This document shows positions 35,616 through 44,381 of a DNA stretch of 64,000 nt, one piece after another. The position numbers and the translations under genes were made by a program. Positions within the stretch are counted from its first letter, which is position 1, and every line of letters starts with the position of its first letter. The DNA comes from Martinezella lusitana (GTDB taxonomy: Bacteria; Pseudomonadota; Alphaproteobacteria; Rhizobiales; Rhizobiaceae): positions 248,001-312,000 of the forward strand of contig NZ_JACHBG010000003.1 in NCBI RefSeq assembly GCF_014207095.1, written 5' to 3'. The notes beneath the pieces were generated by a model. The model was not told the DNA's origin, ran no database searches, and was given only the letters and a program-made list of their open reading frames with translations.

Positions 35616-36534
35616 GTTCAAGCGTTCCCATCGCGTTTTCGCGACCGCAATATTAGGGACATCCGTGACCCTATGTGTCCTTTGGTTGACCGTCGGCATG
35701 CCGAAAGCTGGCGAAAGTGCTGAGGCAGCTGAGGCAGCATCGCCAGCAATTGCGGCAGCCGCGCGCGGGACCGTCGATGTGGAAGGCGGGCTCTATCGCA
35801 TAACCGCGGTGCGCGACGGCGTCGTTGCCTCGGTTGAGGCAGCTGAAGGCGCCTATGTCCGCAAGGGCGATGTTCTCGCCGTGCTCGACAGCCAGCAGGA
35901 GGAAGCCTCGGTACGCATCGCCGAATCCGAGCTATCCCAGGCGGAAGACCGCTTCAAGCTTCTTCAGCTCAAGTCGAAGAACCTCGGGAAAACGCTTGAG
36001 AGAATGCAGCGTGCCGCAGCCGGCAAGGCCGTTTCCGATCAGGCCTTGAGCGATGCGCGCGATGCTTACGAAACTCAGACGATCGAAACGAACTCTGCAT
36101 CCTCAGCCTTGTCGGTCGCGCGCGAACGGCTTGAAATCGCCAAGCGGGAGGTCAACGTGCGGTCGATGAAGGCGCCGGCCGATGGCGTTATCGTCCGTCA
36201 GGCGGTGAAGGTTGGGGAAGCGGTTTCCGTCCAGGCAATGACCGAGATGTTCGTCCTGCTGCCGGACGGACCGAAGATCGTGCGCGCAGACATCCCCGAG
36301 GAATATCTTGGCTCCGTCGGCCCGGGCATGGCTGTCGAAATCGCCGCCGAAGGGCGGACGACGCAATCGATCTCGGGCAAGATCACGCGAATTTCCAAGG
36401 TTTTGTCGCGTCCGAAATCGGCAGAAAATACCGGCGAGCGCAGCGATGTGAGAGCGGCGAACTGCATCATCACCATTGCCCGCGACGCGCCCTTGGCGAT
36501 CGGGCAGCGCGTCGTTGTCCGCGTGCTCAAATAG
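35608..36534 (+). CDS. HlyD/DevB-type periplasmic adaptor (membrane fusion) protein
   Basis: Adaptor of 308 residues from the ATG at 35608 (GAGGA just ahead). It has an N-terminal membrane anchor (about 12-30) and a biotinyl-lipoyl half motif (GVVASVEAAEGAYVRKGDVLAVLD). A coiled-coil hairpin (about 100-190, Glu/Ala/Lys-rich with QAEDRFKLLQLKSK) follows, then the second lipoyl half (MKAPADGVIVRQAVKVGEAV) and a beta-barrel domain. It links the DevC-like permease with the outer-membrane factor. All four parts of a tripartite ABC exporter are thus encoded in a row from 32241 to 36534. The cargo is unknown; DevBCA moves glycolipids and related systems export lipopeptides or drugs. Confidence 0.87.
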   Translation: MDKFKRSHRVFATAILGTSVTLCVLWLTVGMPKAGESAEAAEAASPAIAAAARGTVDVEGGLYRITAVRDGVVASVEAAEGAYVRKGDVLAVLDSQQEEASVRIAESELSQAEDRFKLLQLKSKNLGKTLERMQRAAAGKAVSDQALSDARDAYETQTIETNSASSALSVARERLEIAKREVNVRSMKAPADGVIVRQAVKVGEAVSVQAMTEMFVLLPDGPKIVRADIPEEYLGSVGPGMAVEIAAEGRTTQSISGKITRISKVLSRPKSAENTGERSDVRAANCIITIARDAPLAIGQRVVVRVLK

Positions 36535-36574
36535 ATACCATCCGACAATAGAGCCTGTTCGCAGACGGGTTTCT

Positions 36575-36602
36575 GAGCGCCTCCATCTTGGGAGAGGCGC
36601 TC
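36575..36602 (+). terminator. Terminator-like stem-loop after the exporter operon
   Basis: GAGCGCCTC (36575-36583) pairs exactly with GAGGCGCTC (36594-36602) around a 10-base loop, 40 bases after the adaptor stop codon. The T-run is poor (TGCTTCTC further on), but position and stem strength fit the end of the four-gene exporter transcript. Confidence 0.5.
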
Positions 36603-36808
36603 CGGTGCTTCTCGGACAAGTAAGATACCGGCTCCTATCTAAATGGACCTCAGAGCGCCCGACTTATCGGCCGCTCCTCTCGCCAGCGCTTTCTCCACTT
36701 GCTGATGCCCGACGCCCCGAATGGCGGGCGACCATGTTTGCTTGACGGCTGCGTGATCGCCGCCTGCCGGTGGCGTCGGCGGATGCCTGGGTGCCTTGGG
36801 TTTTTCGT

Positions 36809-36822
36809 CTCATTGCAATGAG
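36809..36822. promoter_or_regulatory. Perfect palindrome upstream of the GntR gene
   Basis: CTCATTGCAATGAG is a 14-base perfect palindrome lying about 80 bases before the TTGACA of the likely promoter. It is a candidate operator for the GntR regulator encoded just downstream. Confidence 0.35.
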
Positions 36823-36901
36823 GCTCCTCTCTCTCCGATATCCCATCATCCCCATCCTTCGGCACAAAGTTAGCCGGCTGGATTTTACAGCCGATTCCGT
36901 C

Positions 36902-36929
36902 TTGACAAGGCAACGCTTCCTAATAATGT
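36902..36929 (+). promoter_or_regulatory. Predicted promoter of the gntR-dehydratase operon
   Basis: TTGACA (36902-36907) and TAATGT (36924-36929) are separated by 16 bases. The ATG of the regulator begins only eight bases after the -10-like element, so the message would have almost no leader, and no ribosome-binding site is visible. Confidence 0.4.
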
Positions 36930-36936
36930 AAATAGT

Positions 36937-37740
36937 ATGAATAATAGCATTAATAAAAAAAGATCGGTCGTATCGAGGCTTCCCTCGCCGACATCCGTTG
37001 GCTTTCAGAACCTCAACAGCAGCATGCACGCGGCTGCTGTCGAGCAGATCGGAAGCTGGATCCTGCAGGGGCGCTTGCTCCCCGGCGAGGCGCTTCCCAA
37101 TGCCGATGGATCCAAGGATACGCTCGGAATCAGCCGATCCGTGCTGCGCGAGGCAATCAAGGTTCTGGCGGGCAAGGGGCTTGTCGAATCCCGGCCGAAG
37201 ACCGGCACCCGCGTCCGCCCGCGCTCAGAATGGAATTTCCTCGATCCCGACGTGCTGTCCTGGCGCTATTCCGGCGCAGTGAACCATGAAGACGTCAAGG
37301 CACTGTTCGAGCTGCGTCGCGCCATCGAGCCGATGTCTGCGGCACTGGCCGCGCAGCGCGCAACGCCGGGCCAACTCGCAGAACTCAACAATGCCCTTGC
37401 CGAGATGGAAGCCTTTGGCGACGACGGCGAGCGCTTTGCCGAGCCCGATCTCATCTTCCATCAGACGATCCTGCGAATGACCGGCAATGAGCTGATCGGC
37501 TCGCTGGCCGCCCTCATACAGACCGCCCTGGTGATGAGTTTCCGCCTGTCGAACGACAATCCGACGGGACAGCGCCCCTCACTGCCCTTGCATCGCGAGG
37601 TTGCCGAACGGATCGCGGCGGGAGATGGACAGGGCGCGCAACAGGCGCTTCTGGTTCTCCTCGATCATGCCGAGGACGACGTAAGACGCGCCGTCGAAAA
37701 CCGCAATCAACGCCGCAAATCACAGGAGCAGAAGACATGA
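36937..37740 (+). CDS. GntR/FadR-family transcriptional regulator
   Basis: The 267-residue regulator has an N-terminal winged helix (about 30-98, GISRSVLREAIKVLAGKGLVESRPKTGTRV) and a C-terminal all-helical FCD domain (about 115-240). That domain has the metal-site pattern of Asp/His residues (PDLIFHQTILRMTGN and the later LPLHREV and LLDHAEDD). FadR-type repressors with FCD domains usually bind sugar acids or other carboxylates. It overlaps the dehydratase gene by four bases (ATGA), so it very likely represses its own operon until the sugar acid is present. The first 25 residues are Ser/Asn-rich and may be an extension if translation really begins at 37024. Confidence 0.85.
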   Translation: MNNSINKKRSVVSRLPSPTSVGFQNLNSSMHAAAVEQIGSWILQGRLLPGEALPNADGSKDTLGISRSVLREAIKVLAGKGLVESRPKTGTRVRPRSEWNFLDPDVLSWRYSGAVNHEDVKALFELRRAIEPMSAALAAQRATPGQLAELNNALAEMEAFGDDGERFAEPDLIFHQTILRMTGNELIGSLAALIQTALVMSFRLSNDNPTGQRPSLPLHREVAERIAAGDGQGAQQALLVLLDHAEDDVRRAVENRNQRRKSQEQKT

Positions 37741-39464
37741 ACCAGCCCAAGCGCAGGTTGCGCTCGTCCGCATGGTTTGGCGGGGACGGGAAAAACGCCT
37801 TCATGCATCGCAGCTGGATGAAGAACCAGGGGCTGCCAGACCATGTTTTCGACGGTCGCCCTGTCATCGGCATCTGCAATACGTGGTCGGAGCTTACCCC
37901 CTGCAATGCGCATCTTCGCGGCATAGCGGAACATGTGAAACGCGGCGTCTACGAGGCCGGCGGCTTTCCGCTGGAATTCCCCGTCATGTCGCTCGGTGAA
38001 AGCAATATGCGCCCGACGGCAATGCTCTTTCGCAATCTGGCCAGCATGGATGTCGAGGAATCGATCCGCAGCAATCCCATTGACGGCGTCATCCTTCTCG
38101 CCGGCTGCGACAAGACCACACCGGCGCTGCTGATGGGAGCCGCATCAGCCAATCTACCCGCGATCGTCGTGTCCGGCGGGCCGATGCTGAACGGCAAATT
38201 CCGGGGTCAGGACATTGGTTCCGGCACGCATGTGTGGAAATTCGCGGAAGACGTCAAAGCCGGCCGGATGGCCGTCAACGACTTCCTGTCCGCCGAACAG
38301 GGCCAGAGCCGCTCCGCCGGAAGCTGCATGACGATGGGCACGGCCTCCACCATGGCCAGCATGGTCGAAGCGCTCGGGATCGGCATGCCCGACAATGCCG
38401 CCATCCCGGCCGTCGATGCGCGCCGAGGCGTTCTCGCTCACATGGCTGGCCGACGCGTCGTCGAACTGGTCAATCAGGATATCAAGGTCTCTGACATCCT
38501 CACGAAGACCGCGTTCGAAAACGCGATCCGCGTGAATGGTGCGATCGGCGGCTCCACCAACGCGGTCCTTCATCTGATCGCCATTGCCCGCCGCGTCGGC
38601 GTCGAGCTTAGCCTCGACGATTGGGACAGGCTCGGACGCGGTGTGCCGACGATCGTCGACCTGATGCCGTCCGGGCGCTTCCTGATGGAAGACTTCTATT
38701 ATGCCGGCGGTCTTTCGACCGTGATGGCGGCGCTTGATGAGGCCGGCCTTCTGCATCGCGACGCAGTGACCGTGAGCGGCAAGACAATGGGCGACATCAT
38801 CGCGAATGCGCCGAACTACAACGAAGAGGTTATTCGGCCGGTTGACAATCCGCTCACCAAGGAAGGCGGCATTGCCGTGTTGCGGGGCAATCTTGCGCCG
38901 AGCGGCGCCGTGATCAAGCCGTCCGCCGCGACGCCGGATCTGATGCAGCATCGCGGCAAGGCAGTCGTCTTCGAGAATATCGAGCACTACTACGAGCGCA
39001 TCGACGATCCCGATCTCGATATCGATGCGACCTCGGTCATGGTGCTGAAGAATTGCGGTCCGCGCGGCTATCCGGGCATGGCCGAAGTCGGTAACATGCC
39101 GCTGCCGGCGAAACTCCTGAAGCAGGGCGTCTCCGACATGGTGCGCATCTCCGATGCTCGCATGAGCGGCACCGCCTATGGCACTGTCGTCCTTCACGTC
39201 GCGCCGGAAGCAGCCGCAGGCGGCGTTCTGGCTCTGGTTCGGGACGGCGACATGATCGAACTCGACGTGGCCGGGCGCAGGCTGGAGCTGATGGTTTCGG
39301 AGGACGAATTGGCGCAAAGGCGCGCCGAATGGCAGCCACCGCAACCGCCGCAAGGCGGTTATCAAAGCCTCTATGTCGAGCGCGTCACGCAGGCCGATGC
39401 CGGTTGCGACTTCGATTTTCTCGTGGGACGCCGCGATGCCGGCATCCCACGCCACTCCCACTAG
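37737..39464 (+). CDS. IlvD/Edd-family sugar-acid dehydratase, arabonate dehydratase-like
   Basis: Dehydratase of 575 residues, the usual length of the pentonate dehydratase branch. The cluster-ligand region is visible in CNTWSELTPCN and AGCDKTTP, with a further conserved SCMTMGTASTM segment. GGSTNAVLHL, LMPSGRFLMEDF and CGPRGYPGMAE are family marks, and RMSGT holds the catalytic Ser. The N-terminus (LRSSAWFGG, FMHRSWMKNQG) is that of L-arabonate/D-xylonate/L-fuconate dehydratases rather than of IlvD itself. The enzyme turns an aldonate into a 2-keto-3-deoxy acid. Together with the SDR and FAH-fold neighbours it forms a non-phosphorylative sugar-acid pathway. Confidence 0.85.
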   Translation: MNQPKRRLRSSAWFGGDGKNAFMHRSWMKNQGLPDHVFDGRPVIGICNTWSELTPCNAHLRGIAEHVKRGVYEAGGFPLEFPVMSLGESNMRPTAMLFRNLASMDVEESIRSNPIDGVILLAGCDKTTPALLMGAASANLPAIVVSGGPMLNGKFRGQDIGSGTHVWKFAEDVKAGRMAVNDFLSAEQGQSRSAGSCMTMGTASTMASMVEALGIGMPDNAAIPAVDARRGVLAHMAGRRVVELVNQDIKVSDILTKTAFENAIRVNGAIGGSTNAVLHLIAIARRVGVELSLDDWDRLGRGVPTIVDLMPSGRFLMEDFYYAGGLSTVMAALDEAGLLHRDAVTVSGKTMGDIIANAPNYNEEVIRPVDNPLTKEGGIAVLRGNLAPSGAVIKPSAATPDLMQHRGKAVVFENIEHYYERIDDPDLDIDATSVMVLKNCGPRGYPGMAEVGNMPLPAKLLKQGVSDMVRISDARMSGTAYGTVVLHVAPEAAAGGVLALVRDGDMIELDVAGRRLELMVSEDELAQRRAEWQPPQPPQGGYQSLYVERVTQADAGCDFDFLVGRRDAGIPRHSH

Positions 39465-39473
39465 ACGGTTTAC

Positions 39474-40256
39474 GTGATGACCAGCCAACCAGACAATTTC
39501 GCTGTATACCCCAGCCTCAAGGGACGAAGTGTCTTCATAACAGGCGGCGGCAGCGGTATCGGCGAAAGCCTTGTCCGGCACTTTTGCGCCCAGGGCAGCC
39601 GCGTCGCTTTCGTCGATATTGCCGAGGAGCCGTCTCGCCAGCTCGTGGCCGCCATCGCCGCAGAGGGCATCGAGCCGCCGCTTTTCATTCCCTGCGATCT
39701 GCGCGACATCGAGGCGCTGCGCGCTGCGCTCGAGAGGGCTGCCGCCCGAAACGGGCCGATTCAGGTTCTCTGCAACAATGCCGGGAGCGACGATCGCCAT
39801 CAGACCGAAGATGTGACGGTTGCCTATTGGGATGACCGTATGGCGGTCAATCTCCGCCACCAGTTCTTCGCCGCACAGACTGCTAGACCTTATATGAAGG
39901 CACTTGGCGGCGGCTCCATCATCAATTTCGGCTCGATCACCTGGATGGTCGGCGACCCCGACTGTCCAGCCTATGTCACGAGCAAGGCGGCGGTCTACGG
40001 CATGACGCGGGCGCTCGCTCGCGAACTGGGGCCGGAGCGTATCCGCGTTAACTGCATGGTCCCTGGCTGGGTGATGACAGAGCGGCAGATGCGTCTCTGG
40101 CTCACGCCCGCCGGCGAAAAGCAGATCGAGGAGCGACAATGCCTGCCGGATCGGCTTCAGCCATCCGATATCGCCCGCATGGCGCTTTTCCTCGCGGCCG
40201 ACGACAGCGCCATGTGCACAAGCCAGCAATTCATCGTCGACGGTGGCTGGGTATGA
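39474..40256 (+). CDS. SDR-family oxidoreductase, probable sugar dehydrogenase
   Basis: Short-chain dehydrogenase of 260 residues. The cofactor motif is TGGGSGIG (about 24-31) and NNAG follows near 102-105. The catalytic Ser is in NFGSITWM and the YxxxK pair in AYVTSK. A PG segment follows (VPGWVMTE), and the C-terminus ends VDGGWV. The acidic residue after beta-2 (FVDIAEE) suggests NAD preference. In pentose or uronate pathways such enzymes oxidise the sugar to the lactone or the keto-deoxy acid. It starts nine bases after the dehydratase (GTG at 39474 or ATG at 39477, weak ribosome-binding site). Activity is inferred from context. Confidence 0.82.
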   Translation: MMTSQPDNFAVYPSLKGRSVFITGGGSGIGESLVRHFCAQGSRVAFVDIAEEPSRQLVAAIAAEGIEPPLFIPCDLRDIEALRAALERAAARNGPIQVLCNNAGSDDRHQTEDVTVAYWDDRMAVNLRHQFFAAQTARPYMKALGGGSIINFGSITWMVGDPDCPAYVTSKAAVYGMTRALARELGPERIRVNCMVPGWVMTERQMRLWLTPAGEKQIEERQCLPDRLQPSDIARMALFLAADDSAMCTSQQFIVDGGWV

Positions 40257-40288
40257 CAAATCAACTTACGACAGGGGAAGGTGCAGCT

Positions 40289-41287
40289 ATGCGTCTCGTT
40301 CAATTCAAAACGCCTGAGGGCGAGCGCAAGGTCGGCCGCGTCTCGACCGATGGCAATCACCTTCATCCGCTCAAGAACACGCGCTCCGTCCGCGAACTTG
40401 CCGAAGCGGCAATCGCACGCGGCGCTCCAATCGCCACGCTGGTCGAAGAGCGCGCGACGGCGGAATTGGTGGATTACGATCGCCTGCTGCGCGAACATCA
40501 GGTGCTGGCACCGCTCGATCATGAGGAGCCCAGCCGTTTCCTCGTAACCGGTACGGGGCTCACGCACACCGGAAGCGCCAATGCACGCGACAAGATGCAT
40601 GTGCTTACCCATGGCGAAGGCGCGGCGGAGTCCGACTCGCTGAAGATCTTCCGCATGGGTCTTGAGGGCGGCAAGCCGGCCGGCGGTCCGCCGGGCGTGC
40701 AGCCGGAATGGTTCTTCAAGGGTGTCGGCACATGCGTCGTCGCACCGGGTGCTCCCCTGCCGATGCCGGCCTTCGCCCTTGCCGGCGCCGAAGAGGCCGA
40801 GATCGTCGGACTCTATATCATCGGACCGGACGGCAGCCCCTTCCGGATCGGTTACGCGCTCGGAAACGAGTATTCGGATCACGTCACCGAAGCCGAAAAC
40901 TACCTTTATCTCGCTCACTCCAAGCTGCGTTCCTGCTCTATCGGACCGGAACTGCTGGTGGGCGACCTGCCCGACGAGGTCCGCGGCCGTTCCCGCATCC
41001 GCCGCGACGGAAAGGTGATCTGGGAAGAAGAATTCCTGTCCGGCGAGACGCATATGTCTCACTCGATCGCCAATCTCGAACACTATCACTTCCGCTACCC
41101 CATGCATCGCAGGCCGGGAGACCTGCATGCCTATTTCTTCGGTGCGGCGGTGATGAGCTATGCCTTCGGCGTTCAGACAGGCCCGGGGGATGAATACGAA
41201 ATCGAAGCGGATGTATTCGGCAAGCCGCTGCGCAATCGGGTGGAGCTTTCTCCCGACGAAGGACTGGTGACCGTCACACAACTCTAG
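40289..41287 (+). CDS. Fumarylacetoacetate hydrolase-fold protein, AraD1-like
   Basis: The 332-residue protein belongs to the FAH superfamily. Metal-binding acids lie in GAEEAEIVGLYI and NEYSDHVTEAENYLYLAHSKL, and a conserved GPELLVGDLPDEVRGRS segment follows. It most resembles the AraD1 group found with arabonate dehydratases, and KDG/KDA dehydratases of this fold make 2-oxoglutarate semialdehyde. An ATG at 40253 overlaps the SDR stop, but AGGGGAAGG is placed seven bases before the ATG at 40289, which also starts the conserved part (MRLVQF). It probably processes the 2-keto-3-deoxy acid from the dehydratase. Confidence 0.8.
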   Translation: MRLVQFKTPEGERKVGRVSTDGNHLHPLKNTRSVRELAEAAIARGAPIATLVEERATAELVDYDRLLREHQVLAPLDHEEPSRFLVTGTGLTHTGSANARDKMHVLTHGEGAAESDSLKIFRMGLEGGKPAGGPPGVQPEWFFKGVGTCVVAPGAPLPMPAFALAGAEEAEIVGLYIIGPDGSPFRIGYALGNEYSDHVTEAENYLYLAHSKLRSCSIGPELLVGDLPDEVRGRSRIRRDGKVIWEEEFLSGETHMSHSIANLEHYHFRYPMHRRPGDLHAYFFGAAVMSYAFGVQTGPGDEYEIEADVFGKPLRNRVELSPDEGLVTVTQL

Positions 41288-41338
41288 CTGACATCCGCAC
41301 CGATCACATTGACAACACCAACAATAAAGGGAACGGAA

Positions 41339-42364
41339 ATGGGATTGAAAAAACTTCTGACAGCCATGGCGACCGCCGGCTTCATAGTGTCGATGATGGC
41401 ATCATCGACACTTGCTGAAAATCTTCGCGTGCTGGCCTGGGACGGCTACGCGGACAAGGACTGGGTCAAGGACTTCACCGCATCGACCGGCATCGGCGTC
41501 GATGTGGTCTTCATCGGCAGTGATGACGAAGCCTGGGCAAAGATCAAGGGTAGCGAAGGCAAGGATTTTGACGTGTTCGCGGTCAATACGGCCCAGCTGC
41601 AACGCTACATCGCCGCTGATCTCGTTACGCCCATCGATGCCGCCAACCTGCCGAACCAGAAGAACGTGCTGCCGCGGTTCCGCGATCTGACCGTGATCCG
41701 CGGCGATACCAAGGACGGCAAGGTCTACGGCATTCCGTTCTGCTTCGATTCCATCGGGCTGATCTATGATACCGACAAGGTCAAGGCGGCGCCGACCTCC
41801 ATGTCGGTGCTTTGGGATCCGGCATACCGCGGCAAGGTGCTCGCCTACGACAACGGCGAACACAACGTCTCCTTCACTGCGCTGACGCTCGGCTACAAGG
41901 ACCCGTTCCACCTGAGCGATGATCAGATTGCCGCGGTAAAGGCCAAGCTGATCGACTTCAAGCACAATGTGCTGAGCTTCTACACAACTGCCGATGAAGC
42001 ACAGCAGATATACAAGAACAACGATGTCGCCCTTATCTGGGCGAACTATGGCCAGCAGCAGATGAAAGCGCTCAAGGATGCAGGCGCGCATGTAGCTTAT
42101 GTCAACCCAAGCGAAGGCGCGCTTGCTTGGCTCGACAACTGGGTGATCTCCAAGGGCGTGCATGACAAGGCTGCTGCGGAGAAATGGATCAACTTCATGA
42201 TCTCCAAGACCGTAAGCTCTCAGCTCTCCGAACGAACGGGTTTCGGCAATACGGTCACGGAAAGCGCGAGCGCCCATGGCGACGATAAGCTGATCTGGCT
42301 CGACAATGTCGAGGATCCGCTTAAGCGCTCGGATCTCTGGAACGAGATCAAGGCTACGCCTTGA
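41339..42364 (+). CDS. ABC transporter substrate-binding protein, PotD-like
   Basis: Periplasmic binding protein of 341 residues from the ATG at 41339 (AAAGGGAACGGAA ahead). A Sec signal ends at STLAEN, followed by LRVLAWDGYADKDWVKDF, the PotD/spermidine-putrescine-type opening. The ligand pocket in homologues is built from Trp and acidic residues; here WDGY, FDSIGLIYDTD and NWVISKG are visible. Although the class is named for polyamines, the operon encodes sugar-acid enzymes, so a sugar acid or derivative is a more likely ligand. A strong stem-loop follows the stop codon. Confidence 0.85.
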   Translation: MGLKKLLTAMATAGFIVSMMASSTLAENLRVLAWDGYADKDWVKDFTASTGIGVDVVFIGSDDEAWAKIKGSEGKDFDVFAVNTAQLQRYIAADLVTPIDAANLPNQKNVLPRFRDLTVIRGDTKDGKVYGIPFCFDSIGLIYDTDKVKAAPTSMSVLWDPAYRGKVLAYDNGEHNVSFTALTLGYKDPFHLSDDQIAAVKAKLIDFKHNVLSFYTTADEAQQIYKNNDVALIWANYGQQQMKALKDAGAHVAYVNPSEGALAWLDNWVISKGVHDKAAAEKWINFMISKTVSSQLSERTGFGNTVTESASAHGDDKLIWLDNVEDPLKRSDLWNEIKATP

Positions 42365-42389
42365 TCGCAAGCCGGATTGTCTTCATGCT

Positions 42390-42414
42390 GCGGCCCGACC
42401 GTCTTTCGGGCCGC
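42390..42414 (+). promoter_or_regulatory. Stem-loop between binding-protein and ATPase genes
   Basis: GCGGCCCGA (42390-42398) pairs exactly with TCGGGCCGC (42406-42414) around a 7-base loop. It starts 25 bases after the binding-protein stop. No proper T-run follows and the operon continues, so it probably limits read-through or protects the upstream mRNA. Confidence 0.55.
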
Positions 42415-42438
42415 GTCCGAACCATATCGAGTGACACA

Positions 42439-43530
42439 ATGACCCAATCGCTGGACCTGCTTAGCCTGCAGTCCGTCTCGAAGTCGTATGGAGCGGTGCC
42501 CGTCCTTCACGACATCGATCTTTCGATCCGAGATGGAGAATTTTTGACCGTGCTCGGCCCTTCCGGCTCCGGCAAGACGACGGTGCTGCGCCTCATCGGC
42601 GGGCTTGAAGCCGTAACCTCGGGAAAGATCGTTCTTGACGGCGACGACATCAGCCGCATGCCGATCAATCGCCGTCCGTTCAATACCGTCTTCCAGGACT
42701 ACGCGCTTTTTCCGCATATGTCGGTCGCGGCCAATGTCGGCTACGGCCTCTCCATTCGCCATAGGCCCCGCCAGGAAATCAGGCAACGCGTCGGCGAAGC
42801 CCTTGATCTCGTGCAGCTTGGCAAATTTGCCGATCGTTACCCCGCGCAATTGTCCGGTGGTCAGCGCCAGCGTGTGGCGCTTGCCCGCGCTCTGATCTGC
42901 CAGCCGCGCCTTGTCCTGCTGGATGAGCCGCTGGCAGCGCTCGATCTCGAGCTTCGCCGCCAGATGCAGGAATTCCTGAAATCGATCCAGCGCGAGGTCA
43001 AGACGACCTTCCTGTTCGTCACGCACGACCAGGAAGAGGCCATCGGCATGGCCGACCGTATCTGCGTCATGCAATCGGGCCGCATTCGCCAACTGGGAAC
43101 GCCGCATGACCTCTACTACCGGCCGAGCTGCAAGTTCGTCGCCAAGTTCTTTGGCGAAAACAATCTGGTGTCCGGCAGGCTGGCCGAGAGCGACGGAACC
43201 ATGCGCGCCATCGATACCGATCTTGGGCGCCTCCATTGCTCGATCGAGGGTCAGCCGGACTTGCGGTCCGCACCGAACGGAACTGCCGCCTTTGCTGTTT
43301 TCCGGCCGGAAGCGCTGCGCGCCGCCGAAGCAGGGGATGATCTCAATCGCTTCTCCGGCTCCGTCGAAGAACTCGCCTTCGCTGGATCCTCGACAGTTGC
43401 CCATATCAATTCGAGCGGAGAGCGCCTGCGTCTTCGCCAGCCGAGCCGCATAACAGGAAGCACGCTGCGACCGGGTGAAGCAATGGACCTATCCTTTGCG
43501 CCTGCCGATTCCTATCTGGTGCTATCATGA
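42439..43530 (+). CDS. ABC transporter ATP-binding protein, PotA-like
   Basis: ATPase of 363 residues. Walker A is GPSGSGKTT (40-48), the Q-loop lies in FQDYALFPHM, the signature LSGGQ is at 138-142, and Walker B LVLLDEP at 158-164, followed by the H-loop VTHDQEEA. The C-terminal TOBE_2 domain runs from about 275. The frame is open back to 42361, but that part covers the stem-loop and has no family match, so the ATG at 42439 is used. It drives the second Pot-type importer in the window and overlaps the next permease gene by four bases. Confidence 0.88.
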   Translation: MTQSLDLLSLQSVSKSYGAVPVLHDIDLSIRDGEFLTVLGPSGSGKTTVLRLIGGLEAVTSGKIVLDGDDISRMPINRRPFNTVFQDYALFPHMSVAANVGYGLSIRHRPRQEIRQRVGEALDLVQLGKFADRYPAQLSGGQRQRVALARALICQPRLVLLDEPLAALDLELRRQMQEFLKSIQREVKTTFLFVTHDQEEAIGMADRICVMQSGRIRQLGTPHDLYYRPSCKFVAKFFGENNLVSGRLAESDGTMRAIDTDLGRLHCSIEGQPDLRSAPNGTAAFAVFRPEALRAAEAGDDLNRFSGSVEELAFAGSSTVAHINSSGERLRLRQPSRITGSTLRPGEAMDLSFAPADSYLVLS

Positions 43531-44381
43531 ACCAACGTGGCGCCGGCTATTCCGTCCTCGTGACGCTGTTTGCATTTGCGATACCAGTCCTCTTCATTCT
43601 ATTGCCGCTGATCCTTTTCCTTGGTTACAGCTTCCTGAGCGTCGATCACGGCACCATCAACTACACTGTTACCCTCACCAATTACATACGCTTCCTCACA
43701 GATCCAGTATTCCTACCGGTCTTCTGGAGTACCTGTATCCTCTGTCTGTCGGTGGCGGTCATCTGCGTAGCTCTCGGCTATCCGGCGGCTTATTTCCTCA
43801 CCACGCTTCAGGGAAGATGGCGCTACATCATGCTGATGCTGATGCTGGTACCGCTGCTGATGAGCTATGTGATCAAGATATATGCCATCCGCAGCATCCT
43901 CGGCCAAAACGGCGTTCTAAATTCGATGTTGGTCGGTTTGGGTATCCTCGATCAACCTTCCACGCTTTTCGTCTTCAACATGAATGCGATCCTGCTGACG
44001 TTGACGCTTCTGCTCATTCCCTTCGCCATCCTGCCGATCTTCCTCACACTCGAGCGCATTCCGCAGGTGCTGCTGCGTGCCTCCGATGATCTCGGCGCCA
44101 GCCGGTTCCAAACATTCCTGCGCATCACGCTGCCGCTGAGCCTTCCGGGAGTCACCTCTGCGGCGAGCTTCGTCTTCGTTTTGGCGATCGGCGACTTTCT
44201 GACGCCACAGATGGTCGGCGGAGTCAGCGGCTTCACATTCGGCCGCATCCTCTACAGCCAGTTCGGCACGGCTTACAACTGGCCCTTCGGCGCCGCACTT
44301 TCCGTGGTGCTGGCGGTGGTCGTGATCGCGGCGATCCTTTTTGGGGAACAAGCCGGCCGGCAGCGGGGGCTATCACGATGA
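43527..44381 (+). CDS. ABC transporter permease, PotB-like
   Basis: Permease of 284 residues with about six helices and the EAA loop RASDDLGASRFQTFLRITLPLSLPG (about 188-212). The segment FVLAIGDFLTPQMVGG is highly typical of PotB. It is coupled to the ATPase gene upstream and the PotC-like gene downstream by four-base overlaps (ATGA). With PotC it forms the channel of the importer serving the sugar-acid pathway genes. Confidence 0.88.
   Translation: MNQRGAGYSVLVTLFAFAIPVLFILLPLILFLGYSFLSVDHGTINYTVTLTNYIRFLTDPVFLPVFWSTCILCLSVAVICVALGYPAAYFLTTLQGRWRYIMLMLMLVPLLMSYVIKIYAIRSILGQNGVLNSMLVGLGILDQPSTLFVFNMNAILLTLTLLLIPFAILPIFLTLERIPQVLLRASDDLGASRFQTFLRITLPLSLPGVTSAASFVFVLAIGDFLTPQMVGGVSGFTFGRILYSQFGTAYNWPFGAALSVVLAVVVIAAILFGEQAGRQRGLSR

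Larger units (their letters stand above)
36535..36936. other. Intergenic region between exporter and sugar-acid operons
   Basis: It holds the exporter stem-loop at 36575-36602, a perfect palindrome CTCATTGCAATGAG (36809-36822), and a promoter-like TTGACA (36902-36907) and TAATGT (36924-36929) with 16 bases between. Short frames in the middle have no ribosome-binding site and unusual composition, so no gene is called. Confidence 0.4.

Noticed and set aside
36650..36913. Minus-strand frames in the gap before the GntR gene
   Set aside because: They are Arg/Gly/Ser-rich, lack ribosome-binding sites and overlap each other in different frames. There is no evidence for a gene or remnant.
38154..40259. 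A 701-codon minus-strand open frame
   Set aside because: It is antisense to the dehydratase and SDR genes, whose family motifs are intact. The translation is His/Arg/Asp-rich without any family pattern, a typical third-position shadow in GC-rich DNA.
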